Positions 8,428 to 17,596 of a stretch of 64,000 nucleotides of DNA are shown here, piece after piece. The stretch spans positions 2,542,001 to 2,606,000 of the forward strand of contig CBDCWE010000003.1 of NCBI GenBank assembly GCA_965223355.1, given 5' to 3'. Position numbers and translations under genes: made by a program. Every line of letters starts with the position of its first letter. Positions within the stretch are counted from its first letter, which is position 1. This stretch comes from Tectiglobus sp965223355 (GTDB lineage Bacteria; Pseudomonadota; Alphaproteobacteria; Rhizobiales; Hyphomicrobiaceae). The notes beneath the pieces were generated by a model. That model was not told the DNA's origin, made no database searches, and was given only the letters and a program-made list of their open reading frames with translations.

Positions 8428-9527
8428 TAATCCATGACAATCACGCCGCGTGCGACATTGCCCTGTGTCAACTGCGAAAACCCTTCGTTGATGTCGTCGA
8501 ACTTGTAAGTCCGGCTGATCAGTTCGTCGAGATTGAGCCGGCCCGCCATCGCCATGTCGGCAAGAATTGGCAAATCGGTCGGCGGATGCACCGAGCCATA
8601 GTAGGCGCCGGTGATCTTGCGCTCCTTGAAGACCATCTGGAAGGCGTTGATCGGCGCGGTTTCATTGACCTCGGGCATCCCGATCAAGACCGCATGACCG
8701 CCCGGTGCGATCGCGTCGACCACCTGTAGCGCCGTGGCCTGCGAACCGATCGCATCAAACGCGTAGTCGACGCCGAGCCCATCGGTGAGATCTTTGATGG
8801 CGCCAATGACGTCGTTGGTCTGCGACGCATTGATGGTGTGTGTGGCACCGAATTTCTCAGCAAACGCCAGCTTGTTGTCTTTGACGTCGACGCCGATAAT
8901 GGTGTGGGCGCCGGCGAGTTTAGCGCCCTGCACGACGTTGAGCCCGACGCCGCCGCAGCCGACCACGACCACCGTCGATCCGGCCTCCACCTTGGCGTGG
9001 CGGATCACGGAGCCAACGCCGGTTGAAACGCTGCAGCCGATAATCGCGGCCCAGGTCCAGGGCAAATCCTCACGCACCTTGACCAATTGCTCAGACGGAC
9101 AGACGACATATTCGGAGAAGGTTCCGATCCGCGCCATCTGATTGACCGGCTCACCATTGAGCTTCATCCGCGCCGTACCATCGTGCAGCAAAAACCGCGG
9201 CGTATCATCGTGACCGTTGCACAGCACCGATCGGCCGCGCGAGCAATATCGGCAGTGACCGCAATTGGGCCTGAACGAGAATATTATGTGGTCGCCGGGC
9301 TTGACGTTCGTGACACCCTCGCCCACTTCCTCGACAACACCGGCCGCTTCGTGACCGGGAACAAAGGGTAGCGGCATCGGCCAATCGCCGTTCATTATAT
9401 GCCAATCGGACAGGCAAACACCGGTGGCTTTGACCTTGACCCTGGCCTCACCGGCTTTCGGACCCTCCTGTTCGAGGTCCAGCAGTTCCAGTGGCTTGTT
9501 GATTTCCGTCAAAACGGCAGCACGCAT
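8427..9527 (-). CDS. Zinc-dependent alcohol dehydrogenase (MDR family)
   Basis: 366 residues. Catalytic zinc ligands are expected at GVCLSDWH (Cys) and FVPGHEAAGVVEEVG (His-Glu), and the structural zinc lobe has four cysteines in CGHCRYCSRGRSVLC. The NAD-binding Rossmann motif is VVVVGCGGVGLN, followed by GVDVKDNKLAFAEKFGA. It is close to class III/aryl-alcohol-type dehydrogenases and oxidises a primary alcohol or related compound with NAD. AGGGAGA upstream supports ATG 9527. Its TAG stop is made by the TA flank and first G of the adjoining R2 fragment. Confidence 0.9.
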   Translation of the reverse strand: MRAAVLTEINKPLELLDLEQEGPKAGEARVKVKATGVCLSDWHIMNGDWPMPLPFVPGHEAAGVVEEVGEGVTNVKPGDHIIFSFRPNCGHCRYCSRGRSVLCNGHDDTPRFLLHDGTARMKLNGEPVNQMARIGTFSEYVVCPSEQLVKVREDLPWTWAAIIGCSVSTGVGSVIRHAKVEAGSTVVVVGCGGVGLNVVQGAKLAGAHTIIGVDVKDNKLAFAEKFGATHTINASQTNDVIGAIKDLTDGLGVDYAFDAIGSQATALQVVDAIAPGGHAVLIGMPEVNETAPINAFQMVFKERKITGAYYGSVHPPTDLPILADMAMAGRLNLDELISRTYKFDDINEGFSQLTQGNVARGVIVMD

Positions 9528-9808
9528 GTTTGGTGGTCTCCCTGAGGGTTCTCAACGGACTTTGCCGTGATCACAATGTAAGTGCAATGGTGTCTTAAGG
9601 CCCAGCCCTTAAATCAATGCCAATGCCGAATCGAAGCGCGCACGTGCAAGCGGTTTGGAAACCTGACAATTGTCAATTTATGGATGAGACGTTCTGTAGC
9701 AGCTGGCAAAATCGAGCAAGATCCGTTAGGAGATGGGCCTGAGCCTTAAGGGGGGCCGCAACGACGGCTCTTACCAGCTTTGCCGCGGCAGACCACCGAA
9801 GGCCTGAG

Positions 9809-10750
9809 GTGATGCAACCAAGACCGGAAGATTACAAGTTCGATCTGGACCGTACGATGAGCGCGGTTGTGGGTGTCACGGCTATGATTCCCGACGATGC
9901 CATGACGGCGGACGTGCTCGGTACCGAGCGCAGCGGCAATGGTGTGGTGATCGGTGACGGGCTTATCCTGACGATTGGATATCTGATCACCGAAGCAGAA
10001 ACCATTTGGCTCAGTTTGCCCGACGGAACGACGGTTCAAGGTCACGTGCTCGGCTATGATCAGCCAACCGGTTTCGGTTTGGTCCAGGCCTTGGCGCGGC
10101 TCAAGCAACCGGCCCTCAAGCTTGGTGATTCCGACAGCTCGCGCATTGGCGAAGACGTTGTGGTTTGCGGTTACGGCGGGGTCAGTCATTCCGTGGCGGC
10201 CCAGATTGTCGCGAAACAGGAATTTGCCGGCTACTGGGAATACGTTGTCGACGAGGCGATTTTCACAGCACCCGCGCACCCCCACTGGGGCGGGACGGCC
10301 GTGGTCAACCAGGCCGGAGAGTTAATTGGAATTGGCTCGCTGCAGGTCCAGCATGCCGAGGTCGACGGCCAGAATGTCGACCTTAACATGATCGTTCCGA
10401 TCAACTTACTGAAGCCCATTCTCAACGACATGAAAACTATCGGCCGCCGCGCCGAACCGGCGCGTCCGTGGATCGGCATTTATGCAGCCGACATCGACGA
10501 CAACATTGTCGTTGCCGGTATCGCCTCAGGCGGGCCGGCCGACGAGACGGATCTCGCAATCGGTGACATCATCCTCGCGGTCGATGATCAGGACATCGAC
10601 AGCCTCGCCCAGTTTTTCAGGTTGGTGTGGGGGCTCGGCGAGGCCGGCGTCGAGGTCCCATTGCAAATTCATCGCGAAGGCCGAGCCCTCGATGTCGTGA
10701 TCCAATCGATTGACCGTCGCCAACTGCTGAAATCACCGATTATTCACTAG
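9809..10750 (+). CDS. HtrA/S1C-like protein with PDZ domain, catalytic triad absent
   Basis: 313 residues with the trypsin-like HtrA fold followed by a PDZ domain (about residues 220-300, WIGIYAADID...IASGGPADETDLAIGDIILAV). The fold is clear from GNGVVIGDGLILT and AVVNQAGELIGIGS. Against the HtrA pattern, the His position in TNxHVV is Tyr58 (TIGYLI), the Asp position is Gly88 (PTGFGL), and the Ser position in GNSGGP is Trp160 (PHWGGT). All three catalytic residues are therefore replaced, so this should be a non-peptidase homologue that binds rather than cuts. No signal peptide is seen: only GTG 9809 or ATG 9812 are available. The stop TAG is completed by an R2 element. Confidence 0.85.
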   Translation: MMQPRPEDYKFDLDRTMSAVVGVTAMIPDDAMTADVLGTERSGNGVVIGDGLILTIGYLITEAETIWLSLPDGTTVQGHVLGYDQPTGFGLVQALARLKQPALKLGDSDSSRIGEDVVVCGYGGVSHSVAAQIVAKQEFAGYWEYVVDEAIFTAPAHPHWGGTAVVNQAGELIGIGSLQVQHAEVDGQNVDLNMIVPINLLKPILNDMKTIGRRAEPARPWIGIYAADIDDNIVVAGIASGGPADETDLAIGDIILAVDDQDIDSLAQFFRLVWGLGEAGVEVPLQIHREGRALDVVIQSIDRRQLLKSPIIH

Positions 10751-10973
10751 GCCTTAAACTCATAAATCCGGAATTGGTATCGGTTAATCTGTTGCGCTGC
10801 CGGCCGCGATGATGCAGATAATGTGGTTTATTTTGAAGTCATTGGCATTGCGATCTTAAGCGCTGCCGCACCGGCAATGGGCAACCGGTCGGCTCTCGGT
10901 GCCGGGCCTTACATATCCTGGCATATTCTGGCCAGGCCAGCGCCAATGGGCCCGGATTCATACGTTTACGGCC
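10750..10973 (+). repeat. R2 element (MITE-like), diverged copy
   Basis: A 224-base non-coding element whose left end GGCCTTAAACTCATAAATCC and inverted right end GGCCGTAAACGTATGAATCC form terminal inverted repeats. TA lies on the left (10748-10749, inside the stop codon of the HtrA-like gene) but not on the right. The interior matches the 18317 copy in several blocks (for example AATGGGCAACC). Confidence 0.75.
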
Positions 10974-11031
10974 GAGAGCAGCGGCGACGGACGGCCTCTT
11001 AGGTGAGGCAATTTTAAATTAGGTATATTTC

Positions 11032-11832
11032 ATGCGAATTGACCGGATCCGGGAATGGATCGTGTTCCGCCTGATTGGAACGCCAGTAGAGAAGCCTTTA
11101 AGGTGGGTGCGTTCTCGGCGTGAACTGCTTGACCGACATCGCCATCCGGAGTGGAACTCCGTTCGAGACGAGGGCCGGGAGATTGAGTTGCTGTTGGCCG
11201 AGGTGATCAAACCGGACAGCAATTGCATTGATATCGGCTGTCATCTCGGCGCCGTCCTGCAAAGGATGTGCGCTCTTGCACCGCGCGGACAACACATGGC
11301 CTTCGAGCCGACACCCTACAAATGGGCCTGGCTAAAGCAGCGCTACAGTCAGGTTGACGTGCGCTGCGAAGCGCTCAGCGATCAAGCTGGCGAGGCCAAG
11401 TTCTTCTACCAGGTCGATCACTCCGGCTTCAGCGGCCTACGTCCCCACAAATCCGACCATTGGACGACGGAATCATTCAGCGTTCGTCGTGTGAAGTTGG
11501 ACGATGTCGTGCATGCCAATAAGGTCGATTTCATCAAGGTCGATGTCGAGGGCGCCGAACCGCTCGTCTTCAAAGGTGCTGAAAATGTCTTGAGAAACTG
11601 GCGCCCGCAGATTCTGTTTGAATGCACGCAATCAGGGTTGGAACTTTATAATTGGACGCCGACCCAGATGTATGAGTTGCTGTGTAACGAGCATGGCTAT
11701 CGGATCTATATGGTCAGAGACTGGCTCGCCCAAGGGGCTGCGCTCGGCTTGCCGCAATTCACTGCCGCGATGGCTTACCCCGCCCAGGCCTTCAATTTTT
11801 TCGCATCGACAACGCCGCCGGCGCCAGCGTGA
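11032..11832 (+). CDS. FkbM-family methyltransferase
   Basis: 266 residues with the S-adenosylmethionine-binding motif NCIDIGCHLGAVLQRM (residues about 63-78) and the FkbM signature VDFIKVDVEGAEPLVFKGAE (about 163-182). FkbM enzymes are typically O-methyltransferases acting on sugars, polyketides or surface glycans. It stands alone between an R2 element and a convergent regulator gene, so the substrate cannot be deduced. ATG 11032 is followed by a basic N-terminal helix; no strong ribosome site is visible. Confidence 0.85.
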   Translation: MRIDRIREWIVFRLIGTPVEKPLRWVRSRRELLDRHRHPEWNSVRDEGREIELLLAEVIKPDSNCIDIGCHLGAVLQRMCALAPRGQHMAFEPTPYKWAWLKQRYSQVDVRCEALSDQAGEAKFFYQVDHSGFSGLRPHKSDHWTTESFSVRRVKLDDVVHANKVDFIKVDVEGAEPLVFKGAENVLRNWRPQILFECTQSGLELYNWTPTQMYELLCNEHGYRIYMVRDWLAQGAALGLPQFTAAMAYPAQAFNFFASTTPPAPA

Positions 11833-11964
11833 TCGCGCGCAGTTTGGCGCCCGATGCCCGACGCCATCCCTGCCGGCGCGCGAAGTGAAATCGCGTGCGA
11901 AGTGTGTACCGTGCGGCCTGCTAGCCGGCTGACACGGCGTTAGACGACGGGCTGGGTGATCAGA

Positions 11965-12399
11965 TCAGGCCAATTCCTCGTCGGCCTCGGCCAGCAGCTT
12001 CGCAAAGTCAAGCAGCTGCCTGAGGCGCTGCTTACTCTTGATCTGTTGCGCCAGCGACACCAGCCGCGGCATCGCCTTGTCAAGCGGCTTTTTGCCGAGC
12101 GATCCGGACAACGGTTCGCCCGTGTCCAGCCCGTCGAAAAACCAGCCGACCGACGTCTCAAGGACAGCGCTGACCTGCAGCAGACGCAACGTGCTCAGCT
12201 TTGCCTGGCCGGTTTCATATTTGTGGACCTGCTGGGCGGTAATTCCACAGGCGGCGGCGACCTGCTCCTGGGTCAGGCCCAGCAACGTCCGACGCAGCTT
12301 GACGCGCCGACCGAGCTGAGCATCGAGTAGGCGTTTCGAATTCGGCCGGCCGCGCGCCAACGATCCAAGGGTGTTCTGAGTTTGCGTCTGGTCCAGCAT
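11965..12399 (-). CDS. XRE-family transcriptional regulator
   Basis: 144 residues. A Cro/C1-type helix-turn-helix covers about residues 28-85 (LGRRVKLRRTLLGLTQEQVA, then AACGITAQQVHKYETGQAK). It has a short N-terminal arm and a helical C-terminus rich in Leu/Lys. It resembles the small single-domain regulators common in Rhizobiales. Two direct repeats about 45-85 bases upstream are candidate operator sites, suggesting autoregulation. The target genes are unknown. Confidence 0.85.
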   Translation of the reverse strand: MLDQTQTQNTLGSLARGRPNSKRLLDAQLGRRVKLRRTLLGLTQEQVAAACGITAQQVHKYETGQAKLSTLRLLQVSAVLETSVGWFFDGLDTGEPLSGSLGKKPLDKAMPRLVSLAQQIKSKQRLRQLLDFAKLLAEADEELA

Positions 12400-12444
12400 C
12401 GTGTTCTACAAATTGCCACGTTGACCACAACATTCATATGCATT

Positions 12445-12484
12445 TTCAGCAAACTAACCTAATATGGTTCTTCAGCAAACCAAC
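12445..12484. promoter_or_regulatory. Direct repeats upstream of XRE regulator
   Basis: TTCAGCAAACTAAC at 12445-12458 and TTCAGCAAACCAAC at 12471-12484, spaced 26 bases start to start in an AT-rich stretch 46 bases before the regulator start. Same-face spacing and location fit an operator, but nothing proves binding. Confidence 0.35.
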
Positions 12485-12585
12485 AAAATTGAGTAAACTC
12501 TGTTTACGTTTTGTTGTTGCTAACGACATGAGTTGCCGCAACAATTTACCGATCAAACCCGGCAATGGCTGTCAGATGCTGGATT

Positions 12586-13740
12586 TCAGGTGATTTGGCG
12601 CTGGCGCACGGCACCGGTGCGCGCCAGCGCTTCGATCGCCTCGGCGCCATATCCGAATGCGGCCAGCACGTCGTTCGTGTGCTCGCCAACGTAGGCGCAT
12701 CGACCTGGCGGATCGCTGGTGGTGCGTGAAAACTTCGGCGCCGGCCCCGGCTGTTTGACGCCATCGATCTCGACGAATGTGCCGCGTGCGACATTGTGAG
12801 GATGCTGCATGGCGTCACTCATACGCAGCACCGGTGCGACGCAGGCATCGGTTCCTTCGAAAATTTGTTCCCAGGCCCGGCGCGTTTTGGTGCGGAACAC
12901 CGCGGCAAACCGGTCTCGCATCACCGACCATTGCGCCCGGTCGTTTTGTTGTGGAAGTTCTGTAGGATCGATCTCGAGCTTTTCGAGCAGAATGGCATAA
13001 AATTGCGGCTCGATTGGTCCGATGCCGACGTGCTCACCATCCGCCGTCTCGTAGGTGCCGTAATATTGGGCGCCGCCGTCAAGCCGATTGACACCGCGCT
13101 GCTCGTGCCAACCGCCGTGGGCGAGAGCACCGTAGGCCGACGTCATCAGCGAGGCGGCGCCTTCGACCATTGATGCATCAACAACCTGACCGCGGCCGCT
13201 GCGTTTGGCTTCGATATGGGCTGCCAGGACGCCCATTGCGAGATAGAGGGCGCCGCCGCCAAAGTCGCCGACAAGATTGAGTGGCGGCACCGGCCCGTCG
13301 GCGGCGGTCCCGATTGAATAGAGCGCACCACTGAGCGCGATATAGTTGATGTCGTGGCCGGCGGTTTGCGCGATCGGACCATCCTGGCCCCAGCCCGTCA
13401 TGCGACCGTAAACCAGCTGTTGATTGGTCGCCCACAAATCCTCCGGCCCGAGGCCGAGCCGTTCCATGACGCCGGGTCGAAAACCTTCGATCAGGATGTC
13501 GGACTGCTCGCAGATTTTGATGGCGACGGCGCGGCCTTCCTGCGACTTGAGATTGAGCGCAAGGTTGCGACGTCCACGCAGCAGCGTATTGTAGCGCGGC
13601 TCGATAGGTTCGGCCCCGACCCGGTCGGCCCTGTCGAGCCGCACGACATCAGCGCCCATGTCGGCAAGCAACATGCAGCAAAACGGGCCCGGCCCGATCC
13701 CTGCGAATTCCACGACCTTGATGCCATTCAGAGGACCCAT
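12586..13740 (-). CDS. CaiB/BaiF-type enzyme, alpha-methylacyl-CoA racemase-like
   Basis: 384 residues, a class III CoA-transferase fold. The start MGPLNGIKVVEFAGIGPGPF and the motif AGHDINYIALSGAL are hallmarks of the AMACR branch, whose His and Asp residues epimerise 2-methylacyl-CoA; GFRPGVMERLGLG and YGRMTGWGQDGP are also conserved. It probably acts in branched fatty acid or steroid side-chain metabolism. TAAGGAG eight bases before ATG 13740 supports the start. It is divergent from the enolase-superfamily gene, 149 bases apart. A CoA-transferase role is the alternative. Confidence 0.88.
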   Translation of the reverse strand: MGPLNGIKVVEFAGIGPGPFCCMLLADMGADVVRLDRADRVGAEPIEPRYNTLLRGRRNLALNLKSQEGRAVAIKICEQSDILIEGFRPGVMERLGLGPEDLWATNQQLVYGRMTGWGQDGPIAQTAGHDINYIALSGALYSIGTAADGPVPPLNLVGDFGGGALYLAMGVLAAHIEAKRSGRGQVVDASMVEGAASLMTSAYGALAHGGWHEQRGVNRLDGGAQYYGTYETADGEHVGIGPIEPQFYAILLEKLEIDPTELPQQNDRAQWSVMRDRFAAVFRTKTRRAWEQIFEGTDACVAPVLRMSDAMQHPHNVARGTFVEIDGVKQPGPAPKFSRTTSDPPGRCAYVGEHTNDVLAAFGYGAEAIEALARTGAVRQRQIT

Positions 13741-13889
13741 GTCCCGTTCTCCTTACGACTTGCGCGTTGTAACCGTGCCCAACACTGCAACACGTCTACG
13801 TGCGGTGCAATCCAGGTTGTCAGCGGGCTCGACCGCGTGCGAGACTGCGGTTCCGCCTGAGCGAACCACGAGTAGTGCACGAGTAGTGA

Positions 13890-14996
13890 ATGAGCGATAC
13901 GACCATTGCCAAGGCGCGCACGACGCTGCTTGAAGTGCCCTGGTCCGGGCCGCCGCCGGCAAACGGCATCATGCCACCATCGCACCGCGAGTTTCTGGTT
14001 CTCGAGATCGAGACCAAGGGCGGGTTGGTTGGCATGGGCTACCTGCAACCGCTGTCGGGCGGCCTGCGCACGCTCGATGCCTGCCTTGAGGATATGATCA
14101 TCCCCAAGATCATCGGGCGGGACGCGTTGGCGGTGGAAGGCATCTGGCAGTCGCTGTGGCAAAGCACTTACTGGATCGGGCGCGGCGGCATTGCAACTTG
14201 GTGCCAATCCGCCGTCGACGTCGCGCTCTGGGATATTGCCGGCAAACGGGCGGGCCTGCCGCTCTGCAAGCTCTGGGGGCAATGCCGTGACCGCGTTGCG
14301 GCCTATGGTTCCGGATGTTGGCGCGGGCTTGGCCGCGACGGCATGATTGCGCGCGCCAAGAGCTTCATCGCCATCGGCCTTAAGGCCGTCAAGATGCAGG
14401 CCGGCCATGTTCGGCCGTGGCGCGAAGACGTGCGCAACGTGGCAGCCATGCGCGATGCTGTTGGCGACGACATCGAGATCATGATCGACGTCAACATGGG
14501 TTGGACGGCGGCCACGGCCATCCAAGCCGGGCACCACTTTGATGATTTTGATATCTACTGGCTCGAAGAACCCGTCGTGTGCGAAGACTTCGATGGCTAT
14601 CAGCGTGTTGCAGCCGCCCTCAAGACCCGCGTTGTCGGTGGCGAGAGCCATTTCACCCGCTACGATCTGCGCCCCTTCTTCAAGACCCCGTCCTCGCCGA
14701 TCCTGCAGCCCGACCATCAGCGCGGCGGCCTCACCGAATTGCGCAAGATCGCGGCAGTTGCAGACACCTGGGGGGTGCAAATCGCACCGCATCTGTTTCA
14801 CGAGCTGACGGTTCACGTGCTCGCATCGATCCCCAATGCAAGCTATCTTGAGTACATGGATTGGAACGATGACATTTGGGTCTCGCCGGTGTTGCCGGTC
14901 GACGGCTTTATCCGCCCACCCGACGATCCGGGACACGGCCTTGCCTTCAAACCCGAAATTCTGACATCGTGCCGGGTCGGCGGCTTTACAACGTAG
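13890..14996 (+). CDS. Mandelate racemase / muconate lactonizing enzyme family protein
   Basis: 368 residues of the enolase superfamily. The metal ligands Asp200 (IMIDVN), Glu226 (WLEEP) and Glu252 (GGES) are all present. Candidate acid/base residues are Lys168 (VKMQ) on one side and His301 (IAPHLFHE) on the other, the arrangement seen in sugar-acid dehydratases and mandelate racemase. It therefore probably abstracts the alpha-proton of a hydroxy acid carboxylate. The rhodanese-like gene follows on the same strand after about 100 bases. The substrate is not predictable. Confidence 0.88.
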   Translation: MSDTTIAKARTTLLEVPWSGPPPANGIMPPSHREFLVLEIETKGGLVGMGYLQPLSGGLRTLDACLEDMIIPKIIGRDALAVEGIWQSLWQSTYWIGRGGIATWCQSAVDVALWDIAGKRAGLPLCKLWGQCRDRVAAYGSGCWRGLGRDGMIARAKSFIAIGLKAVKMQAGHVRPWREDVRNVAAMRDAVGDDIEIMIDVNMGWTAATAIQAGHHFDDFDIYWLEEPVVCEDFDGYQRVAAALKTRVVGGESHFTRYDLRPFFKTPSSPILQPDHQRGGLTELRKIAAVADTWGVQIAPHLFHELTVHVLASIPNASYLEYMDWNDDIWVSPVLPVDGFIRPPDDPGHGLAFKPEILTSCRVGGFTT

Positions 14997-15094
14997 ACGA
15001 CAACAGCCCATGCTGCAGCGCCGATGGATTGGTGATCGCCAGTGTCTCAGTGTCATTGGCGCGCTGCCGGATGCGATTGCGCCAAGGAGGCCTC

Positions 15095-16663
15095 ATGCCC
15101 AAGCCTGTAACCGCCAAAGAAACAAAGTCGTGGCTCTCCGACGGCCGCGAAATAGCCTTTCTCGATGTGCGCGAGTTGGGTCGTTACGGTGAGGCACATC
15201 CGTTTTTTGCCGTGCCGGTCCACTATTCGGGGTTCGAATTGCGGTTGCCGAAGCTGGTGCCAAATCCAGGTGTCCGCATGGTTCTGGTCGACGATGGCGA
15301 TGGTGTTGGCGAGCGGGCCGCGGCGGCGGCCGAAGCGATGGGTTATTGCGATGTCCATGTGCTGACCGGCGGCATCCAGGCCTGGGCCGATGCGGGCTTC
15401 ACCCTTTATGCGGGCGTCAATGTTCCGAGCAAGACCTTCGGCGAACTGCTGGAACTGGCGCGCCATACTCCCCGCCTCAGCGCCCAAGAAGTGCGCGACC
15501 TGCAGCAGTCGGGCAGCGATCACGTGATCGTCGACGGCCGCCCCTTCACCGAGTACAACAACTTCTCCATTCCCGGTGGCATCTGCTGCCCCAACGGTGA
15601 ACTCGCACTGCGCATTGACGAACTCGTGGCCGACCCGCAAACCACGATCATTGTCAACTGCGCCGGCCGGACCCGTTCGATCCTTGGCGCCCAGACGCTG
15701 ATCGATGCCGGCGTCGAAAACCCGGTCTTCGCGTTGGAGAACGGCACGCAGGGTTGGTTTCTGGCCGGTCTCGAGGTGGCGCGCGGCGCCACCGACAAAT
15801 ACCCGGCCGTTGTCAGCGAAGAAGGCCTTGAAGCGCGCCGGCAGACGGTGCGCGCGCTGGCTGCAACCGCTGGCGTAAAGTTCGCCAGCTCGACAGCGGT
15901 CCGCGACATTCTCGGGGATGCAACGCGCACCTCTTACCTGTTTGACGTGCGAACCGCGGAAGAAGTCGAGGCCGACGGCTTTCCCGGCGCACTTCATGCG
16001 CCAGGCGGACAGTTGGTGCAGTCGACCGATCAGTGGGTCGGCGTGCGCGGCGCCAGGCTGGTCCTGCTCGACACCGACGGCATTCGCGCGCCGATGGTTG
16101 CCAACTGGCTCAGCCAGCTCGGTCACGAAACGATTGTCGTCGAAGGCGTCGCCGGCGGCGAGGCTTTGGCCCCGTCATCGAAATCGATCAGTGCCCCGTC
16201 GCTCAAAGCGCCACCGTCGATCAAGGCAACCGATGTCGATCCCGAGGTCATGCAACTGGTCGACCTCAGACCAAGCATGGCCTTCCGCGACGGCCATATC
16301 GACGGTGCGCGCTGGTCCATCAGACCGCGTCTGAGCGACCTTGGCCTTGATCCGGCCCGGCCGATTGTGCTGATCGGTGCCGGGCAAGTTGTGACGCTGG
16401 CCAGCAGTGATCTCGCCGGCGCCGGTTGTAGCGCGCTGTCCCACCTCGCCGGTGGCCCTGAAGACTGGCGGCGCGCCGGCTTGACAATCGCAGCGAGCAA
16501 AGACCGGCCGGCCGACGCCGACTGCATCGATTTTCTGTTCTTCACCGCCGGCCGTCACGACGGCGACGAAGCGGCATCGCGACAGTACCTGCAATGGGAA
16601 ATCGGCCTGGTCGATCAACTGGACGAACAGGAAAGGAACGCCTTCCGCATCGTCCGACCTTGA
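15095..16663 (+). CDS. Multi-domain rhodanese (sulfurtransferase) with one active-site Cys
   Basis: 522 residues containing four tandem rhodanese-like domains (about 1-115, 125-240, 265-365, 385-490). Only the second has the catalytic loop cysteine, Cys189 in NCAGRTRS. The matching positions in domain 1 (VDDGDGVGE), domain 3 (LDTDGIRAP) and domain 4 (IGAGQVVTL) lack it. It would carry persulfide sulfur between a donor and an acceptor. The start ATG 15095 has a perfect AAGGAGG at 15084-15090; longer in-frame starts upstream overlap the previous gene and are not credible. Confidence 0.85.
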   Translation: MPKPVTAKETKSWLSDGREIAFLDVRELGRYGEAHPFFAVPVHYSGFELRLPKLVPNPGVRMVLVDDGDGVGERAAAAAEAMGYCDVHVLTGGIQAWADAGFTLYAGVNVPSKTFGELLELARHTPRLSAQEVRDLQQSGSDHVIVDGRPFTEYNNFSIPGGICCPNGELALRIDELVADPQTTIIVNCAGRTRSILGAQTLIDAGVENPVFALENGTQGWFLAGLEVARGATDKYPAVVSEEGLEARRQTVRALAATAGVKFASSTAVRDILGDATRTSYLFDVRTAEEVEADGFPGALHAPGGQLVQSTDQWVGVRGARLVLLDTDGIRAPMVANWLSQLGHETIVVEGVAGGEALAPSSKSISAPSLKAPPSIKATDVDPEVMQLVDLRPSMAFRDGHIDGARWSIRPRLSDLGLDPARPIVLIGAGQVVTLASSDLAGAGCSALSHLAGGPEDWRRAGLTIAASKDRPADADCIDFLFFTAGRHDGDEAASRQYLQWEIGLVDQLDEQERNAFRIVRP

Positions 16664-16758
16664 TCGCGGTTGGCCTCGGGCCCGGCTATCGCCTGCCAGG
16701 CCTGGCCGCCTCAAGCCCATGAAGTGCGCCAATTCATAGCTGGGGCGGTCTAACGTCC

Positions 16759-17205
16759 TCAGGCAGCCCGTTCTGCCGCTAATGCTTTGCGGGCTTGACC
16801 AATCATGAGTGCAGCACGCGCCGCTTCCCGCCCCTTTTCGACGAAGTGCTTGCGAAAAATCTCGTTGTGATGATCGGTGTCGTGATAGTGGTGCGGCGTC
16901 AGCGAGATCGAGAGCACGGGGACGTCGCTGTCCATGCTTGCGCGCATGAGCCCGTCAATCACGGCTTTTGCAACAAACTCGTGCCGGTATATGCCGCCAT
17001 CGACCACGAAGGCTGCTGCGGCAACCGACGCGTAGCGCTTTGTCCTTGCAAGGTCGCGCGCCAGGAGTGGGAGTTCAAATGCGCCCGGCACGTCGAACAC
17101 GTCGACATCATCTTGAGGGATAATCTCGCAAAAGCCCAACAACGCTTGATTGACGATGTCAGCGTGCCAGTTGGCTTTTATGAAGGCGTACCGGGTGTGT
17201 GTCAT
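16759..17205 (-). CDS. ribH: 6,7-dimethyl-8-ribityllumazine synthase, RibH2 type
   Basis: 148 residues. It makes the riboflavin precursor lumazine from the butanone phosphate and the pyrimidinedione. Motifs are FIKANWHADIV, VPGAFELPLLA, DGGIYRHEFVA and SLTPHHYHDTDHHNEIF; the SLTPHHYH segment with its extra histidines marks the alphaproteobacterial type II (decameric) enzyme. TAGGAGATC precedes ATG 17205. It lies 80 bases downstream of an FMN riboswitch and has no other riboflavin gene beside it, as for Brucella/Rhizobium ribH2. Confidence 0.92.
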   Translation of the reverse strand: MTHTRYAFIKANWHADIVNQALLGFCEIIPQDDVDVFDVPGAFELPLLARDLARTKRYASVAAAAFVVDGGIYRHEFVAKAVIDGLMRASMDSDVPVLSISLTPHHYHDTDHHNEIFRKHFVEKGREAARAALMIGQARKALAAERAA

Positions 17206-17285
17206 CGTGATCTCCTATAGGTAAGTGACACGTTCACCCGAGGCGATCACGGGCGCACGAACGCACCTGTGCGTGCGCCGTCGCA

Positions 17286-17422
17286 CGTTCTCTTCCATCC
17301 GGACTATGACCGTCGGCTTAGGTTTCTCACCTAATCTGCTGACCCTTCCCACGGGAAGGCGCTCGCGGGCTTGCAGATCGACTGCTTACCGCCGGTGGGG
17401 AATTCCACCCGCCCTGAGAACG
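17286..17422 (-). promoter_or_regulatory. FMN riboswitch (RFN element)
   Basis: On the minus strand the highly conserved RFN core is present (GGGCGGGTGGAATTCCCCAC, then CGGCGGTAAGCAG), ending in the ATCCGGATGGAAGAGAACG-type 3' part. The closing P1 stem GTTCTC (17287-17292) pairs with GAGAAC (17416-17421). It precedes ribH2 in the right orientation and should turn down its expression when FMN is high. Confidence 0.93.
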
Positions 17423-17596
17423 TGAAGGACAATAGGCCGATCGAATCTCGATCTCAAGTTCGCCATAATCGACAACGTGACCGATACCGTCGCTCTGTCA
17501 TCATGCGTTTGTGATCAAACTTGCCGGCATTTCGTGCTCACCTTCCGGTCCGGCTGAATGCCGCGCGTGATCGTCGGCGGCGACGCGGTCATGCTG

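Noticed and set aside
9809..10750. Active HtrA/DegP protease
   Set aside because: His, Asp and Ser of the triad are all replaced and no signal peptide is available from the possible starts.
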